From NCBI GenBank assembly GCA_030673645.1, contig DAOVIO010000007.1:1-64000 (forward strand): a stretch of DNA of 64,000 nt, given 5' to 3'. Below, in pieces: positions 40,365 through 50,193 of the stretch. The notes under the pieces were generated by a model, which saw only the letters and a list, made by a program, of their open reading frames with translations, did no database searches and was not told where the DNA came from. Origin of the DNA: JAGLSB01 sp023135955 (GTDB lineage Bacteria > Bacteroidota > Bacteroidia > Bacteroidales > GCA-2748055). The number at the start of each line of letters is the position of its first letter. Position 1 is the first letter of the stretch. The translations under genes were made by a program, and so were the position numbers.

Positions 40365-42545
40365 ATGAAATTAAAATCCCTCATAATATTATTAATTTTC
40401 TTAGTTCCGAGTATTTTATCAGCTCAGGATGTTTTAAGAATTAATTCTATTGAAGAGGCGAACAATCGAATAGAAGAATATATCTATGTTTATGAAGACA
40501 CTGCTAATGCTTTGGAATTTGAGTCAATAATTGATAGTACTTATACCAAGCAATTCATTCCTTTAAATAAGTTCAGTAATAAATTATCTAAAAAGAAACC
40601 ATATTGGATTCGTTTTACTATTATAAATCATATTGATGAGGATACAAGTGTATGTATACAATTTTCTTGTAAAAATCATTTAATAGAAATATATAGATTA
40701 TCAGACAGTTTATTAGTTTATCAAAAAACTGGAGCTTTTACAATTAATAAGCTAAATGATGAGATATTTCCCTTCACAAATGCAATACAAATAAGGAATA
40801 ATGTAGAAAATACTTATTATGTAAAAATTAAGAATATTACTGATAAACGTCCTTCCTTTTCTTTAGAAATTATTTCTGCAAAAAAACTGATTAAGGATAA
40901 TTTACAGTTTTTCACAAAACAGGCTCTTCTACATGGATTATTATGGCTAATGATTTTTTTCGGCATTATGATGTTTATTCTTAATAGAGAAAAACTTTAC
41001 CTATTCTATTCACTCTACATATTTTTAACTTCATTTTGGTATTTATGTCATTTTGGTCTGTTGCATATTATATTTCCTGGATTCCCAAGAACAGTATGGT
41101 TATATCATGATATATTTCTTTTATCGGCAATGATTCTATACATATCCTTTGCTCTAGATTTCATTGATAGCCTTAAAATCAAAATAAAATGGATTAAGTA
41201 TTTAAGGCTAATGCAATATTTCTTAGCCATTTATACTATTTGGCTTTTAGCCTATATGTTATTAACAAGAAATCAGGTTGTAAGTGTTTATTTATCATTT
41301 GTTATTTCTTCAATTGCTAACATTTTCATTATTCTTTTTATAATTGAATTATTCAGATGTAAGAACAGATTATCATTTATACTTGCAATTGGCACGACTT
41401 TTTTAGTATTGGGAACTCTTGAGGCCGTTATTCAGCAAGCAATTACATATAATGAAAAAGCCTGGTTAAATCAGCAAATAGGTGTGCTAATTGAATTATT
41501 GATTTTCACATTTGGTATAATATACAGGCATAAATTAAATGAAAGAATAAAACTTAAAGCAAAGGAACGTTTAGTTGAACAATTAAACCTAAATTATAGA
41601 TTTCAGGAAAAAGCCAAAGAGGAACTAGAAATTAAGGTTAAAGAACGAACTGTAGAAATTGTCGAGAAGAATGAAATATTAAAAAAGCAAAAAGAAAAAA
41701 TTACAGAACAACGGGATGAAGTTGAAGATCAGCGAAACTTTGCTATAAAACAAAAAGAACAAATAGAAATACAAAATAAATCAATCACGGATAGTATTAA
41801 ATACGCAAAACGCATACAATCGGCAATTTTAACTCCAGTATCATATATTAATGAACTGTTGAATGAAAATTTTATTTTTTATAAACCTCGTGATATTGTC
41901 AGTGGTGATTTTTATTGGGTAAAGCAAGTTAACCAATACATTATTATAGTAGCTGCTGATTGTACCGGTCATGGTGTACCTGGAGCCTTTATGAGTATGA
42001 TCGGAATAAGCTATTTGAATGAAATTGTTCAAAGAAGGGAGATTACTCAAGCTAATATGGTTTTGAATGAATTGAGAAGTCAGATTAAGCATTCGTTAAG
42101 GCAACATGGAAAAATTGATGAATCCCAAGATGGATTAGATATGGCAATGTGTGTAATTGATACTAAAAGCAAAATGATGCAATATTCAGGTGCATATAAT
42201 CCATTGTATTTAATAAAAGACATAAATGGAAAATCTGAATTGAAAGAGATTAAGGCAGATAGGATGCCGGTTAGTTTTCAATATGGGAAAGATAAGTCAT
42301 TCACTAACCATGACATACAGTTAGAAATGGGTGATACATTTTATATTTTTTCCGATGGCTTCATTGATCAAATTGGAGGTGAGGACAACAAAAAATATCT
42401 TAGTAAAAATTTTAAGAAATTACTTTTAGAGATTCATACGAAACCAATGTATGAACAAAAAGTTATATTGGATGAAACTCTTCAAAACTGGATGAAAGGA
42501 AATAGCCAGGTGGATGATATTATAGTTATTGGGGTGAGGATGTGA
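40365..42545 (+). CDS. 7TM-DISM sensor with SpoIIE-type PP2C phosphatase
   Basis: 726 residues. Signal peptide (1-20, ending LSAQ). The extracytoplasmic domain of the 7TMR-DISMED2 type is about 25-175, with KPYWIRFTIIN. Seven hydrophobic helices lie at about 185-385. A coiled coil (395-480) rich in Glu, Lys and Gln follows. The SpoIIE phosphatase (about 490-726) has IVSGDFYWV, VAADCTGHGVPGAFMSMIG, the metal-binding DGLDMAMCVID, YIFSDGFIDQIGGE and the final QVDDIIVIGVRM. It probably dephosphorylates an anti-sigma-factor antagonist on sensing an external ligand. No such antagonist gene is adjacent. Confidence 0.9.
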   Translation: MKLKSLIILLIFLVPSILSAQDVLRINSIEEANNRIEEYIYVYEDTANALEFESIIDSTYTKQFIPLNKFSNKLSKKKPYWIRFTIINHIDEDTSVCIQFSCKNHLIEIYRLSDSLLVYQKTGAFTINKLNDEIFPFTNAIQIRNNVENTYYVKIKNITDKRPSFSLEIISAKKLIKDNLQFFTKQALLHGLLWLMIFFGIMMFILNREKLYLFYSLYIFLTSFWYLCHFGLLHIIFPGFPRTVWLYHDIFLLSAMILYISFALDFIDSLKIKIKWIKYLRLMQYFLAIYTIWLLAYMLLTRNQVVSVYLSFVISSIANIFIILFIIELFRCKNRLSFILAIGTTFLVLGTLEAVIQQAITYNEKAWLNQQIGVLIELLIFTFGIIYRHKLNERIKLKAKERLVEQLNLNYRFQEKAKEELEIKVKERTVEIVEKNEILKKQKEKITEQRDEVEDQRNFAIKQKEQIEIQNKSITDSIKYAKRIQSAILTPVSYINELLNENFIFYKPRDIVSGDFYWVKQVNQYIIIVAADCTGHGVPGAFMSMIGISYLNEIVQRREITQANMVLNELRSQIKHSLRQHGKIDESQDGLDMAMCVIDTKSKMMQYSGAYNPLYLIKDINGKSELKEIKADRMPVSFQYGKDKSFTNHDIQLEMGDTFYIFSDGFIDQIGGEDNKKYLSKNFKKLLLEIHTKPMYEQKVILDETLQNWMKGNSQVDDIIVIGVRM

Positions 42546-42889
42546 TACTGATATCAATGGTTATGATAGATAGTAATGAAATAATTAATCTCCAACTGCT
42601 TAAATTATTTAGGAATATTCATGACAAAATATAAGTTCTTTTTTTAAATTTAAAATATCTCATATTAAGACTTGATTTTAAGTACAAATATATTTTAATG
42701 ATATTAAACAAGTTAGGGCCTAATTAGAGGCAGGATTCAATTTTTCTATATTCTCATAGCTGCACCTTCAGGCTAAGTTCTAATAAGAAAATTGCTAATA
42801 CATAGGCTGTTACTCTAATTTTATATCATTTTTAAGTTTGTATTTTAATAAGTTTGAAATTTTAGTTAGGCATAAGAATAAAATAATCC
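42546..42889. other. Non-coding stretch before the cold-shock gene
   Basis: About 340 nt, AT-rich. I see no gene, tRNA or clear hairpin. The cold-shock promoter element begins at 42890. Confidence 0.5.
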
Positions 42890-42897
42890 TATATTTG
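42890..42897 (+). promoter_or_regulatory. -7 element for the first cold-shock gene
   Basis: TATATTTG lies 23 nt before the ATG at 42921. The leader is therefore short, unlike the long cspA leader of E. coli. Confidence 0.5.
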
Positions 42898-42920
42898 GGG
42901 CTAATTTTAATTTTTTAATT

Positions 42921-43112
42921 ATGAGTAACGGTACAGTAAAATTTTTCAACAATTCTAAAGGTTATGGATTTATCACTCCTGATGAAGGTGGTAAAGATGT
43001 ATTTGTCCATGTAAATGGATTAACAGATGAAATAGCTGAAGGAGACAAAGTAAGCTATGATGTAGAAGAAGGTCAAAAAGGGTTAAACGCAGTAAATGTT
43101 AAAATCGTTTAA
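42921..43112 (+). CDS. Cold-shock domain protein
   Basis: 63 residues. Single-strand nucleic-acid-binding OB fold with both RNP motifs, KGYGFITP and VFVHVN. It opens GTVKFFNNS and ends [10 protein letters not shown]. Related to a second copy at 62982-63173. It may be an RNA chaperone; cold induction cannot be judged from the sequence. A terminator follows. Confidence 0.95.
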   Translation: MSNGTVKFFNNSKGYGFITPDEGGKDVFVHVNGLTDEIAEGDKVSYDVEEGQKGLNAVNVKIV

Positions 43113-43137
43113 TTAAATTTTAACTTTTTTGTATTAG

Positions 43138-43169
43138 AAAAGCCTGTCATATTAGATAGGCTTTTTTTT
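43138..43169 (+). terminator. Terminator after the first cold-shock gene
   Basis: Arms AAAAGCCT (43138-43145) and AGGCTTTT (43158-43165) with a following T tract. Confidence 0.85.
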
Positions 43170-43559
43170 ATTCTATGTATGACGAATGTAAGTCCTGGCG
43201 AGTCTCTATAACTTACTTCTTTTGAGTAATTGTATGAGCCTGTGATATCAAAAAGCAAAATAGAATATTAGATTTAGAAACTTAATCTTTAATATTTTTC
43301 ATTATTCTTAATTATAACTAGTTATTTCTAAAGGACTTACTAAGCTTAATAAAATATTTATAATCACTTGAAATACATACAGTTTGTTTACGCTTAAATA
43401 TGTAGATAAAGTGAGGATTTCTAAAAAGTATATCAATATATTATTTTTTGTGACTCTTCAGAAGATATTATATAATAATTTACATATATATGAAACCAAT
43501 TATATTATATTTACGTATTATTGCAAAGCATATTAACTTTAATTTAAAAATATTCAATT
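43170..43559. other. Non-coding stretch upstream of the secreted 254-residue protein
   Basis: About 390 nt, AT-rich, no gene or repeat recognised. An overlapping frame at 43490-43747 is a shadow of the real gene that begins at 43560. Confidence 0.5.
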
Positions 43560-44324
43560 ATGAAAAGATTTGTATCTGTATTTGTCCTGGTTACTGTTAT
43601 GTTTTTAGGCGTGAATGCTCAGAAACTATCAAAAATGGCTCCCAAAGTAGTGGTTATAGGTATTGGAGAAAAAAACCCTACATTAAACGAAGCACAATTT
43701 CCAAATTTGAATTTCTATTATACTCCAGATTTAGTGCCTGCAACTGAAACAGGGGAAGGTAAAAGTGCAGTTGTTAGTATGTCTGATGGTGCAAAACTGA
43801 CGTATAATGGAAGCCCTGAGTTTTTGAAAACTCTATGGAATGATAAAGATATGGATAAAGCATTTATGCTTTTCGATAAAAATGGAGTTTGCTATACTCA
43901 AGGATATGATATTTTAAGACAGAATAGTGATATTGGAGCAAGAGGTTGCGTTGACAAGAAGCCATTATCAGATCATATTAAGAGTTGTGTTAAGAGTGAA
44001 AAAGTCGCAAAGCCTGGCAAAAAAGAAATGGTTTTAAAGAAATCAGACTTTTTAGTTGGATATAAATTGCCTGAATTTGATCTAGTAGGTACTGATGGAG
44101 AAAGTATTTCAATAGCTAATGTATTAAATGGAGAACCAACACTTGTGGTATTTTTTAATCTCCCTTCAAATATTGATATTCAGGCAGCAAAAGAAAGTGG
44201 AAAAGGAAAAACAGGAAAAGCATTTGCAAAAAGCATGTTATCTGGAGCGGCAGGTGGAAATATTGAGAAACTTTATATAGAATTGGAAGCTCAGGTTTTT
44301 GAGTATGATGCAAGAGAGAAATAA
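43560..44324 (+). CDS. Secreted protein of unknown function with a thioredoxin-fold-like segment
   Basis: 254 residues. Signal peptide 1-20 (ending VNAQ). Not recognised as a named family. Residues about 160-200 (VGYKLPEFDLVGTDGESISIANVL then PTLVVFFNL) look like the start of an AhpC/TlpA-type thioredoxin fold, yet the position where CxxC would follow reads PSNI, so a redox role by the usual chemistry is unlikely. The first half holds a pattern with FLKTLWNDKDMDKAFMLFDKNGVC and two more Cys (GARGCVD, IKSCVKS). Standalone unit with a strong terminator. Possibly a periplasmic binding or scaffolding protein. Confidence 0.7.
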   Translation: MKRFVSVFVLVTVMFLGVNAQKLSKMAPKVVVIGIGEKNPTLNEAQFPNLNFYYTPDLVPATETGEGKSAVVSMSDGAKLTYNGSPEFLKTLWNDKDMDKAFMLFDKNGVCYTQGYDILRQNSDIGARGCVDKKPLSDHIKSCVKSEKVAKPGKKEMVLKKSDFLVGYKLPEFDLVGTDGESISIANVLNGEPTLVVFFNLPSNIDIQAAKESGKGKTGKAFAKSMLSGAAGGNIEKLYIELEAQVFEYDAREK

Positions 44325-44366
44325 GCAGAAGTACTTATAATAACAATGGAAGAAACTCAGTTTAGC

Positions 44367-44406
44367 AAAAAAGAGATGTTGTAGAATAACCTACATCTCT
44401 TTTTTT
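44367..44406 (+). terminator. Terminator after the 254-residue protein
   Basis: Thirteen-bp arms (44367-44379 and 44393-44405), A-rich on the left and ending in a T tract. It is symmetrical enough to work in both directions. Confidence 0.85.
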
Positions 44407-44582
44407 GTTGGTGTTTTGTTCTATTAAAATGCTTAAGTGTTGCTGACTTTGTAGTATTAATTACTTCGGATTTTCTTTTTAGGGCTATGTAGTTATGAAT
44501 TCCATACCTACTATTACATATTAGTATTCATTTTTTTTAACATATACAATAATTAAATATATAACAAAATACATGTATAACT

Positions 44583-47500
44583 ATGAAGATAAGTAAGTAT
44601 CTCAATCTAAAGATTTCAATAGTAATATTATTGACATCTTTTAATTTATTCTTTGTTTCCGGAGTAGATTATTTAATGACAACAGGAACTGTAACAACAG
44701 ATGCTGGTAATTTTTATGATGATGGAGGAAGTGCCCTTGATTATACTAGTAGTTTAGATGATACATTAACATTCTATCCTGCAACCTCCGGTAATTTATT
44801 ACAAATTGTATTTAACTCATGGGATCTTGAGCCATATGATTGCGATTACGATTATTTAGAAATTTATGATGGAACTTCAGTTTCTGCAACATTAATTGGA
44901 AAATATTGTGGCAGTACTTCTCCAGGTACAGTTACTGCAACAAATGCAGATGGTGCCTTAACTTTTGTATTTATATCTGACGGTGGGGGTCAATATGCAG
45001 GTTGGGAAGCAACGATTAATTCTGCTTCTTATTTCGCTCCTGAAAATAATTTCTTAATGACTACAGGGTCAGAAACAACCGATTATGGTAATTTCTATGA
45101 TGATGGAGGAAGTGCTAATGATTATTCACCTGGTTTAAATAATACATTAACATTTAATCCTTTAACCTCAGGTAATAGATTGGAATTTATTTTTACTTCA
45201 TGGCTTGTTGAATCAAGTACCACATGTAATTACGATTATTTGGAAATATATGATGGAACCTCAGTTTCTGCAACATTAATTGGAAAATACTGTGGAAATA
45301 CTTCTCCAGATACAGTTACTGCAACAAATGCAGACGGGGCTTTAACTTTCTTGTTTATATCTGATGCAAGTATGCAATATTCAGGCTGGGCAGCAACGAT
45401 AAATTCAATTTCTTCTGCACCTGTAAGTGATACAGAATCGGAAAATAATGATACTTATTTACTTGCAAATACTATGTTAATCAATAGTAGTATGACTGGA
45501 AGTATTGACAATACAACCGATATTAATGACTGGTTTAAAGTTACTATACCTTATGACGGATCACTTTCGTTTACAGGAATTCCTGAATCAACATTAGATA
45601 TTTCTTTAGAATTGTACGACGTTGATGGAGAGAGTTTTTTAAGAACTTGTACCGATGTTTGTGGTGGAGCAGGAGAAAACACCTCGCTTGTATATGAAAA
45701 CCTAATGAGTGGAACATATTTCATGAAAATTGGTGGCTATGGTTCCGGTTCTTATAGTCTTGAAAATGTATTTGTAGAAACCAGCTTACCAAATGGAAAC
45801 GATATTGGATCTAATGATACTTATTCTGAGGCTTTAACATTAACTCTTGATGGATCATCAACTGGTCATATAGGGTTTTTCAGTTATAGTGTAACTGATT
45901 TAACTGACTGGTATAAAATAACTATTCCTTATGACGGATCACTCTCGTTTACGGGAATTCCTGAATCTACATTAGATATTTCTTTAGAAATATTTGATGT
46001 TGATGGAGATAGTTTCTTAAGAACTTGTGTTGATGCAGGTTGTGGTGCAACAGGAGAAAATACTACAGTTGTTCATGAGAACCTTATGAGCGGAACATAT
46101 TACGTAAAAATTGGCGGCTACGGTCATGGTTCTTATACCCTTGAAAATACATTTACTGAAACCGATTTACCCACAGGAACTGATTCTGAGCCAAATGATG
46201 ATTATACTGAAGCATTAACACTTGTGGATCCATCTACCGGTCATATTGGGTTTTTCAGCAATGGTGTAACTGATGGAACCGATTGGTATAAAATTAATAT
46301 TTTAGCGACAGGTATTGCTGATTTTATAGTTATTCCTGAAAGCACATTTGACATTGGTATTGAATTATATGATACTGATGGTTTTTCTTATATTACAGGT
46401 TGTGATTATTGTGGAAGTGCTGGACAAAATGATACATTGACACATGATTTTACTACAATAGGAACCTACTATCTTAAGGTTTCAAGTTATGGTCATGGAT
46501 CTTATACTCTTAAAACTTTATCAGAACCAGTAAGTAGCATAATTGCTGATTTTGCAGCAGATGCAACTTCTGGAGATGCCCCTCTAACAGTTCAGTTTAC
46601 TGATGCATCAACCGGTACACCGACTTCATGGAGTTGGGATTTTGATAATGATGGTTTTGAAGATGCCTCAACTCAAGATCCAAGCTATACATACAATGAT
46701 GCAGGTGATTATACAGTTAAATTAATTGTTTCTGATGGTACAAATACTGACTTTGAATTAAAAGCAAATTATATAGTTGCAAGTGAGTCTACTATTTCTG
46801 CAGGGAAATGGGAGTCAATTACTACTGATGGTACTGGAGATTTTAACGATGTCTTTTTTATTGAGAATACTGGTTGGATAGTTGGTGAGTCTGGAGTAGT
46901 ATATAAATCAACTGACAAAGGGGATACATGGACAAGTATAAGAGAAGATACTGATTATATGGATATTGAATCTGTGTGGTTTACTTCTGAATCTATTGGA
47001 TATATAGCTGTTGATGCAGGAGGATTGTTTGATTCAAAAGGTGAGATAATGAAAACAACAGACGGAGGAGCAAACTGGTCGTTGGTTTATTCCTATACAG
47101 AAGCATTTCAAAAGATATCTTTTGTTGATGCAAATATTGGCTGGGCCGTAAGTTGGGGACATATATTTAAAACAACAGATGCCGGAGCTAACTGGGTTGA
47201 GCAAACAAGTAATACTGCCTATCCTTTAGAGAGTATAAGTATTGTGGATGCAAATAATGTTTATATGTCAACAAGTCAAAATACTTCACAATCAGGTATT
47301 CGAAAAACAAATAATGGAGGAACTCTTTGGGAAGATGCTGAAACAGGACTTTCCAATGATTTTTATGGTTTGCATTATGCCAGTAATACAAAAGCCTGGG
47401 GAAGTGGAACTGTGGGGAATGTATTCAGAACTACTGATGGTTCAACATGGGAAGTTATTAATAGCGGCCATTCCGATAAATATGTAGATATAGATTTTGC

Positions 47501-49538
47501 AAACGATTTAAAAGGAATTGCAGTAGGAGTATTAGAAGGCTTTATTATCCGGACTGAGGATGGAGGATCTACCTGGACAAAAGATGCAGCAGCAAGTAGT
47601 GGACTAAAAAGCATTGTGTATATTGATGAATATACAGCAGTGGCAGTAGGCTATTCAAGTGCAGTTTATAAATATACAAATGGAACAGCACCAAGTGCAA
47701 TTGAAGCTATTTTTTCAGCTAATGTAACTTCTGGCGATGCTCCACTTACAGTTCAGTTTACAGATGCTTCAACCGGTTCACCAACCACATGGAGTTGGGA
47801 TTTTGATAATAATGGTACTGAAGATGCCACAACCAGGAATCCACAATATACTTATAATACTGCCGAAACATATACTGTTAAACTAACTATATCGGATGGT
47901 ACTAGTTCTGATGATGAAATAAAAACTGATTATATTACTGTTGCAAATTCTCAATCTTCTGATGCTGTTATTTCAACAATCAACGGTGGTAACTGGGGTA
48001 CTGGTTCAACCTGGGTTGGAGGTGTAGTTCCAACGGAAAACGATTCAGTAGTTATTAATGGTAGTGTAATCCTTAATTATACTGTCACAAATTGTAAAGG
48101 CTTAACTATCAATGCCGGAAATACACTTTCAACTGTTGAAGGTGTCACTTCATCGAGATTGAATATTAATGGCGATTTGCTTAATAACGGCACACTTAGC
48201 CATGGAGCAAATATGTATGTTTACAATAACATAACAAACAATGGTGAATGGAACACAAACAAATCTTACATGGATGCTGCATCTACCCAGATTATATCAG
48301 GAAGTTCTCCTTTAAATGTAAAATACTTTTATGTTGAGAAGAGCCAGAAGATTGTAGCAGGATCTGACATTACCCTAAAAGGAATGGAAATGATGTTTGG
48401 TGATAGTGAACTGGAAATTCCTATCGGAAGAACTGTTTCATTTGCTAAATTTGAAGCATATGAAACTAATTATGTTTCAAATATTATTATAAATGGAGGT
48501 GGCAATGTTTCTTTTGATGGCAATATACATGTTAAGTACAGTTCAGTAGAAAATGTAAACCTGAAGGGTATTATCCCCGTAAAATACACACTTGATGTAG
48601 GTGTCAATGTAATACTTGACGGAGTACTTGAAAACTTAGCGGGATATAGTGGTGAAGTCAATTTGAATGAAGATTTTATCAATAATGGTGAACTGCGAGA
48701 TAATTCCGGAGGAGGTGCTCTTGGTGTAATTATTCTTAAAAATTTTGAAAATAACGGTATAAGCAATGCAAACAACATATTAATAAATGGAACAACAGAT
48801 CAGAATCTAATATCGGGAGGAACATTTAATTGCGATAATTTGAAGTTATATGCCAATGTAGATGGCGCATCCTCATACGACTGGTACAAAAATGATGTAT
48901 CAGTATATACAGGTAATCCATATAGTATTTCAACTGAAAATGAATATGTTGGTAATTATTACTGTGGAACTGATGCCGGTAATTCACGCAATATTACAAT
49001 TGGATCTACTGTAGATAATATTGTTGCAAACTTCTCTGTCGACAAAACTAGTGGTAATGCTCCATTAACAGTTCAATTTACTGATGAATCAACAGGCAGC
49101 CCAACAAGCTGGAGCTGGGATTTAGATAATGACGGTTCTGAAGATTCAAATGAACAAAATCCGTCATTTACTTATACAACAGCTGCATCTTATACTGTAA
49201 GTTTAATTGTTTCTAATGGATCAACAACAGATACTGAAACAAAACTCGATTTAATAACAGTTAATGATCCTGTTGGTATTAATGAATATTATTCACATGG
49301 TATTGTCCTTTACCCAAATCCGGCTACTGATATTGTAAATATAAAAATCATTGATCGTAACGACTCTGATCGTATTGAAATTTTCAATACAAGCGGAATT
49401 AGGGTTTTAAACAAAGATTTTAATGTATACCATGACGGGATATTTACAATAGAGCTAAACAGCTTTGAAAAAGGTGTTTATATTGTTAAGGTATGGGGTA
49501 ATGAAAAAGTTAAGGTTGCGAGATTTGTAGTGCAATAA
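44583..49538 (+). CDS. Large multidomain T9SS-exported protein (CUB, PPC, PKD, propeller)
   Basis: 1651 residues, exported through Sec then T9SS. In order: signal peptide 1-27; two CUB-like domains (about 29-148 and 154-275) with YDYLEIYDGTSVSATLIGKYCG; three pre-peptidase-C-terminal-like (PPC) domains (about 283-398, 406-530, 533-648); PKD 1 (652-735); a Ycf48/BNR-type beta-propeller (740-1035) with repeated TTDGGANW; PKD 2 (1039-1120); a beta-helix-like stretch (1128-1430) rich in Asn-Gly; an Ig-like segment; PKD 3 (1478-1560); and the C-terminal sorting domain (1563-1651) with YPNPATDIVNIKI and GVYIVKVWGNEKVKVARFVV. No protease or other catalytic domain is visible, so adhesion or surface binding is the likeliest role. 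Confidence 0.9.
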   Translation: MKISKYLNLKISIVILLTSFNLFFVSGVDYLMTTGTVTTDAGNFYDDGGSALDYTSSLDDTLTFYPATSGNLLQIVFNSWDLEPYDCDYDYLEIYDGTSVSATLIGKYCGSTSPGTVTATNADGALTFVFISDGGGQYAGWEATINSASYFAPENNFLMTTGSETTDYGNFYDDGGSANDYSPGLNNTLTFNPLTSGNRLEFIFTSWLVESSTTCNYDYLEIYDGTSVSATLIGKYCGNTSPDTVTATNADGALTFLFISDASMQYSGWAATINSISSAPVSDTESENNDTYLLANTMLINSSMTGSIDNTTDINDWFKVTIPYDGSLSFTGIPESTLDISLELYDVDGESFLRTCTDVCGGAGENTSLVYENLMSGTYFMKIGGYGSGSYSLENVFVETSLPNGNDIGSNDTYSEALTLTLDGSSTGHIGFFSYSVTDLTDWYKITIPYDGSLSFTGIPESTLDISLEIFDVDGDSFLRTCVDAGCGATGENTTVVHENLMSGTYYVKIGGYGHGSYTLENTFTETDLPTGTDSEPNDDYTEALTLVDPSTGHIGFFSNGVTDGTDWYKINILATGIADFIVIPESTFDIGIELYDTDGFSYITGCDYCGSAGQNDTLTHDFTTIGTYYLKVSSYGHGSYTLKTLSEPVSSIIADFAADATSGDAPLTVQFTDASTGTPTSWSWDFDNDGFEDASTQDPSYTYNDAGDYTVKLIVSDGTNTDFELKANYIVASESTISAGKWESITTDGTGDFNDVFFIENTGWIVGESGVVYKSTDKGDTWTSIREDTDYMDIESVWFTSESIGYIAVDAGGLFDSKGEIMKTTDGGANWSLVYSYTEAFQKISFVDANIGWAVSWGHIFKTTDAGANWVEQTSNTAYPLESISIVDANNVYMSTSQNTSQSGIRKTNNGGTLWEDAETGLSNDFYGLHYASNTKAWGSGTVGNVFRTTDGSTWEVINSGHSDKYVDIDFANDLKGIAVGVLEGFIIRTEDGGSTWTKDAAASSGLKSIVYIDEYTAVAVGYSSAVYKYTNGTAPSAIEAIFSANVTSGDAPLTVQFTDASTGSPTTWSWDFDNNGTEDATTRNPQYTYNTAETYTVKLTISDGTSSDDEIKTDYITVANSQSSDAVISTINGGNWGTGSTWVGGVVPTENDSVVINGSVILNYTVTNCKGLTINAGNTLSTVEGVTSSRLNINGDLLNNGTLSHGANMYVYNNITNNGEWNTNKSYMDAASTQIISGSSPLNVKYFYVEKSQKIVAGSDITLKGMEMMFGDSELEIPIGRTVSFAKFEAYETNYVSNIIINGGGNVSFDGNIHVKYSSVENVNLKGIIPVKYTLDVGVNVILDGVLENLAGYSGEVNLNEDFINNGELRDNSGGGALGVIILKNFENNGISNANNILINGTTDQNLISGGTFNCDNLKLYANVDGASSYDWYKNDVSVYTGNPYSISTENEYVGNYYCGTDAGNSRNITIGSTVDNIVANFSVDKTSGNAPLTVQFTDESTGSPTSWSWDLDNDGSEDSNEQNPSFTYTTAASYTVSLIVSNGSTTDTETKLDLITVNDPVGINEYYSHGIVLYPNPATDIVNIKIIDRNDSDRIEIFNTSGIRVLNKDFNVYHDGIFTIELNSFEKGVYIVKVWGNEKVKVARFVVQ

Positions 49539-49559
49539 CTTAAAATAATTAAGTAAATA

Positions 49560-49596
49560 AATAAGCCTGTGATTTAATTTATGGGCTTATTTGTTT
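49560..49596 (+). terminator. Terminator after the T9SS protein
   Basis: Arms AATAAGCC (49560-49567) and GGCTTATT (49584-49591) followed by a T-rich run. Confidence 0.7.
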
Positions 49597-49622
49597 TAAT
49601 CTTAATACTTTACCAGAGCTAT

Positions 49623-49909
49623 AGACTCATCTTCAAAAGCCTGATTTGCTTCGCAAACCTACAGTCTTTTTTATTCGTGAGACTCAAATTTCAAAAACGA
49701 AGTGAATTGAAATTTGTTAGTTGAACGAATCCCGATAGCGAAGCGTATCGGGATCTATTCATAATTAACATTGCTCAGGCTATACAAAAAGGAATTTTGA
49801 TCTTTTAAGATAAAGGGATTATTCGCTCGTTCCTCGCTCATGATCCATTGATGGGGGGAGACTCATTTTCAAAAGCCTGATTTGCTTCGCAAACCTACAG
49901 TCTTTTTTA
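49623..49909. repeat. 51-bp direct repeat pair with associated hairpins
   Basis: A 51-bp segment at 49623-49673 recurs at 49859-49909 with one mismatch. Between them are a hairpin ATCCCGATA/TATCGGGAT near 49732-49757 and a copy of ACAAAAAGGAATTTTGA that recurs after the second unit. This fills the region between the T9SS gene and tRNA-Arg; no gene is seen. Confidence 0.8.
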
Positions 49910-49958
49910 TAATATAGACCTTACAAAAAGGAATTTTGACGGTCTGTATTATAAAAAA
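49903..49958. repeat. 18-bp inverted repeat
   Basis: Left arm 49903-49920 and right arm 49941-49958 pair along 18 bp with one mismatch around a 20-base loop. It abuts the tRNA-Arg terminator. Confidence 0.75.
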
Positions 49959-49986
49959 ACCTGTACCCATTCGGGTCAGGCTTTTT
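49952..49986 (-). terminator. Terminator of tRNA-Arg
   Basis: On the minus strand the stem CCTGACCC/GGGT(A)CAGG with a GAAT loop is followed by seven T. It begins 4 nt past the tRNA-Arg 3' end. A T run on the plus strand would also let it work in the other direction. Confidence 0.75.
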
Positions 49987-49989
49987 CAG

Positions 49990-50063
49990 TGATTCCGGCG
50001 GGATTCGAACCCACGACCCACGGCTTAGAAGGCCGTTGCTCTGTCCAACTGAGCTACGGAACC
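49990..50063 (-). tRNA. tRNA-Arg (anticodon UCU)
   Basis: 74 nt. Acceptor GGTTCCG pairs with CGGAATC (one G-U) and the discriminator is A. D arm AGCTCAGTTGGACAGAGC. Anticodon stem ACGGC/GCCGT encloses CTTCTAA, giving TCT. T arm GTGGGTTCGAATCCCGC. CCA is not encoded. A TATATTTG promoter element lies at 50088-50095. Confidence 0.95.
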
Positions 50064-50087
50064 CGTTGATATAATAATTTGCGGGTG

Positions 50088-50095
50088 CAAATATA
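50088..50095 (-). promoter_or_regulatory. -7 element for tRNA-Arg
   Basis: The minus strand reads TATATTTG, 24 nt before the tRNA 5' end. Confidence 0.5.
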
Positions 50096-50193
50096 AGAAA
50101 AATTAGTAATTAATGTATGGATTGAGTGCTTTTTGCGTACGAAAATAGCTCATTATAATTCCATCGTGATGTCTTTTTCAGAAATCGATGACA

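Noticed and set aside
43490..43747. 85-codon frame overlapping the 254-residue secreted protein
   Set aside because: It is in another frame of a gene with a clear signal peptide, so it is a shadow rather than a frameshift.
44868..45989. Regular repeats that could suggest a CRISPR or satellite array
   Set aside because: Spacing is 378-384 bp and the frame stays open; these are duplicated CUB and PPC domains.
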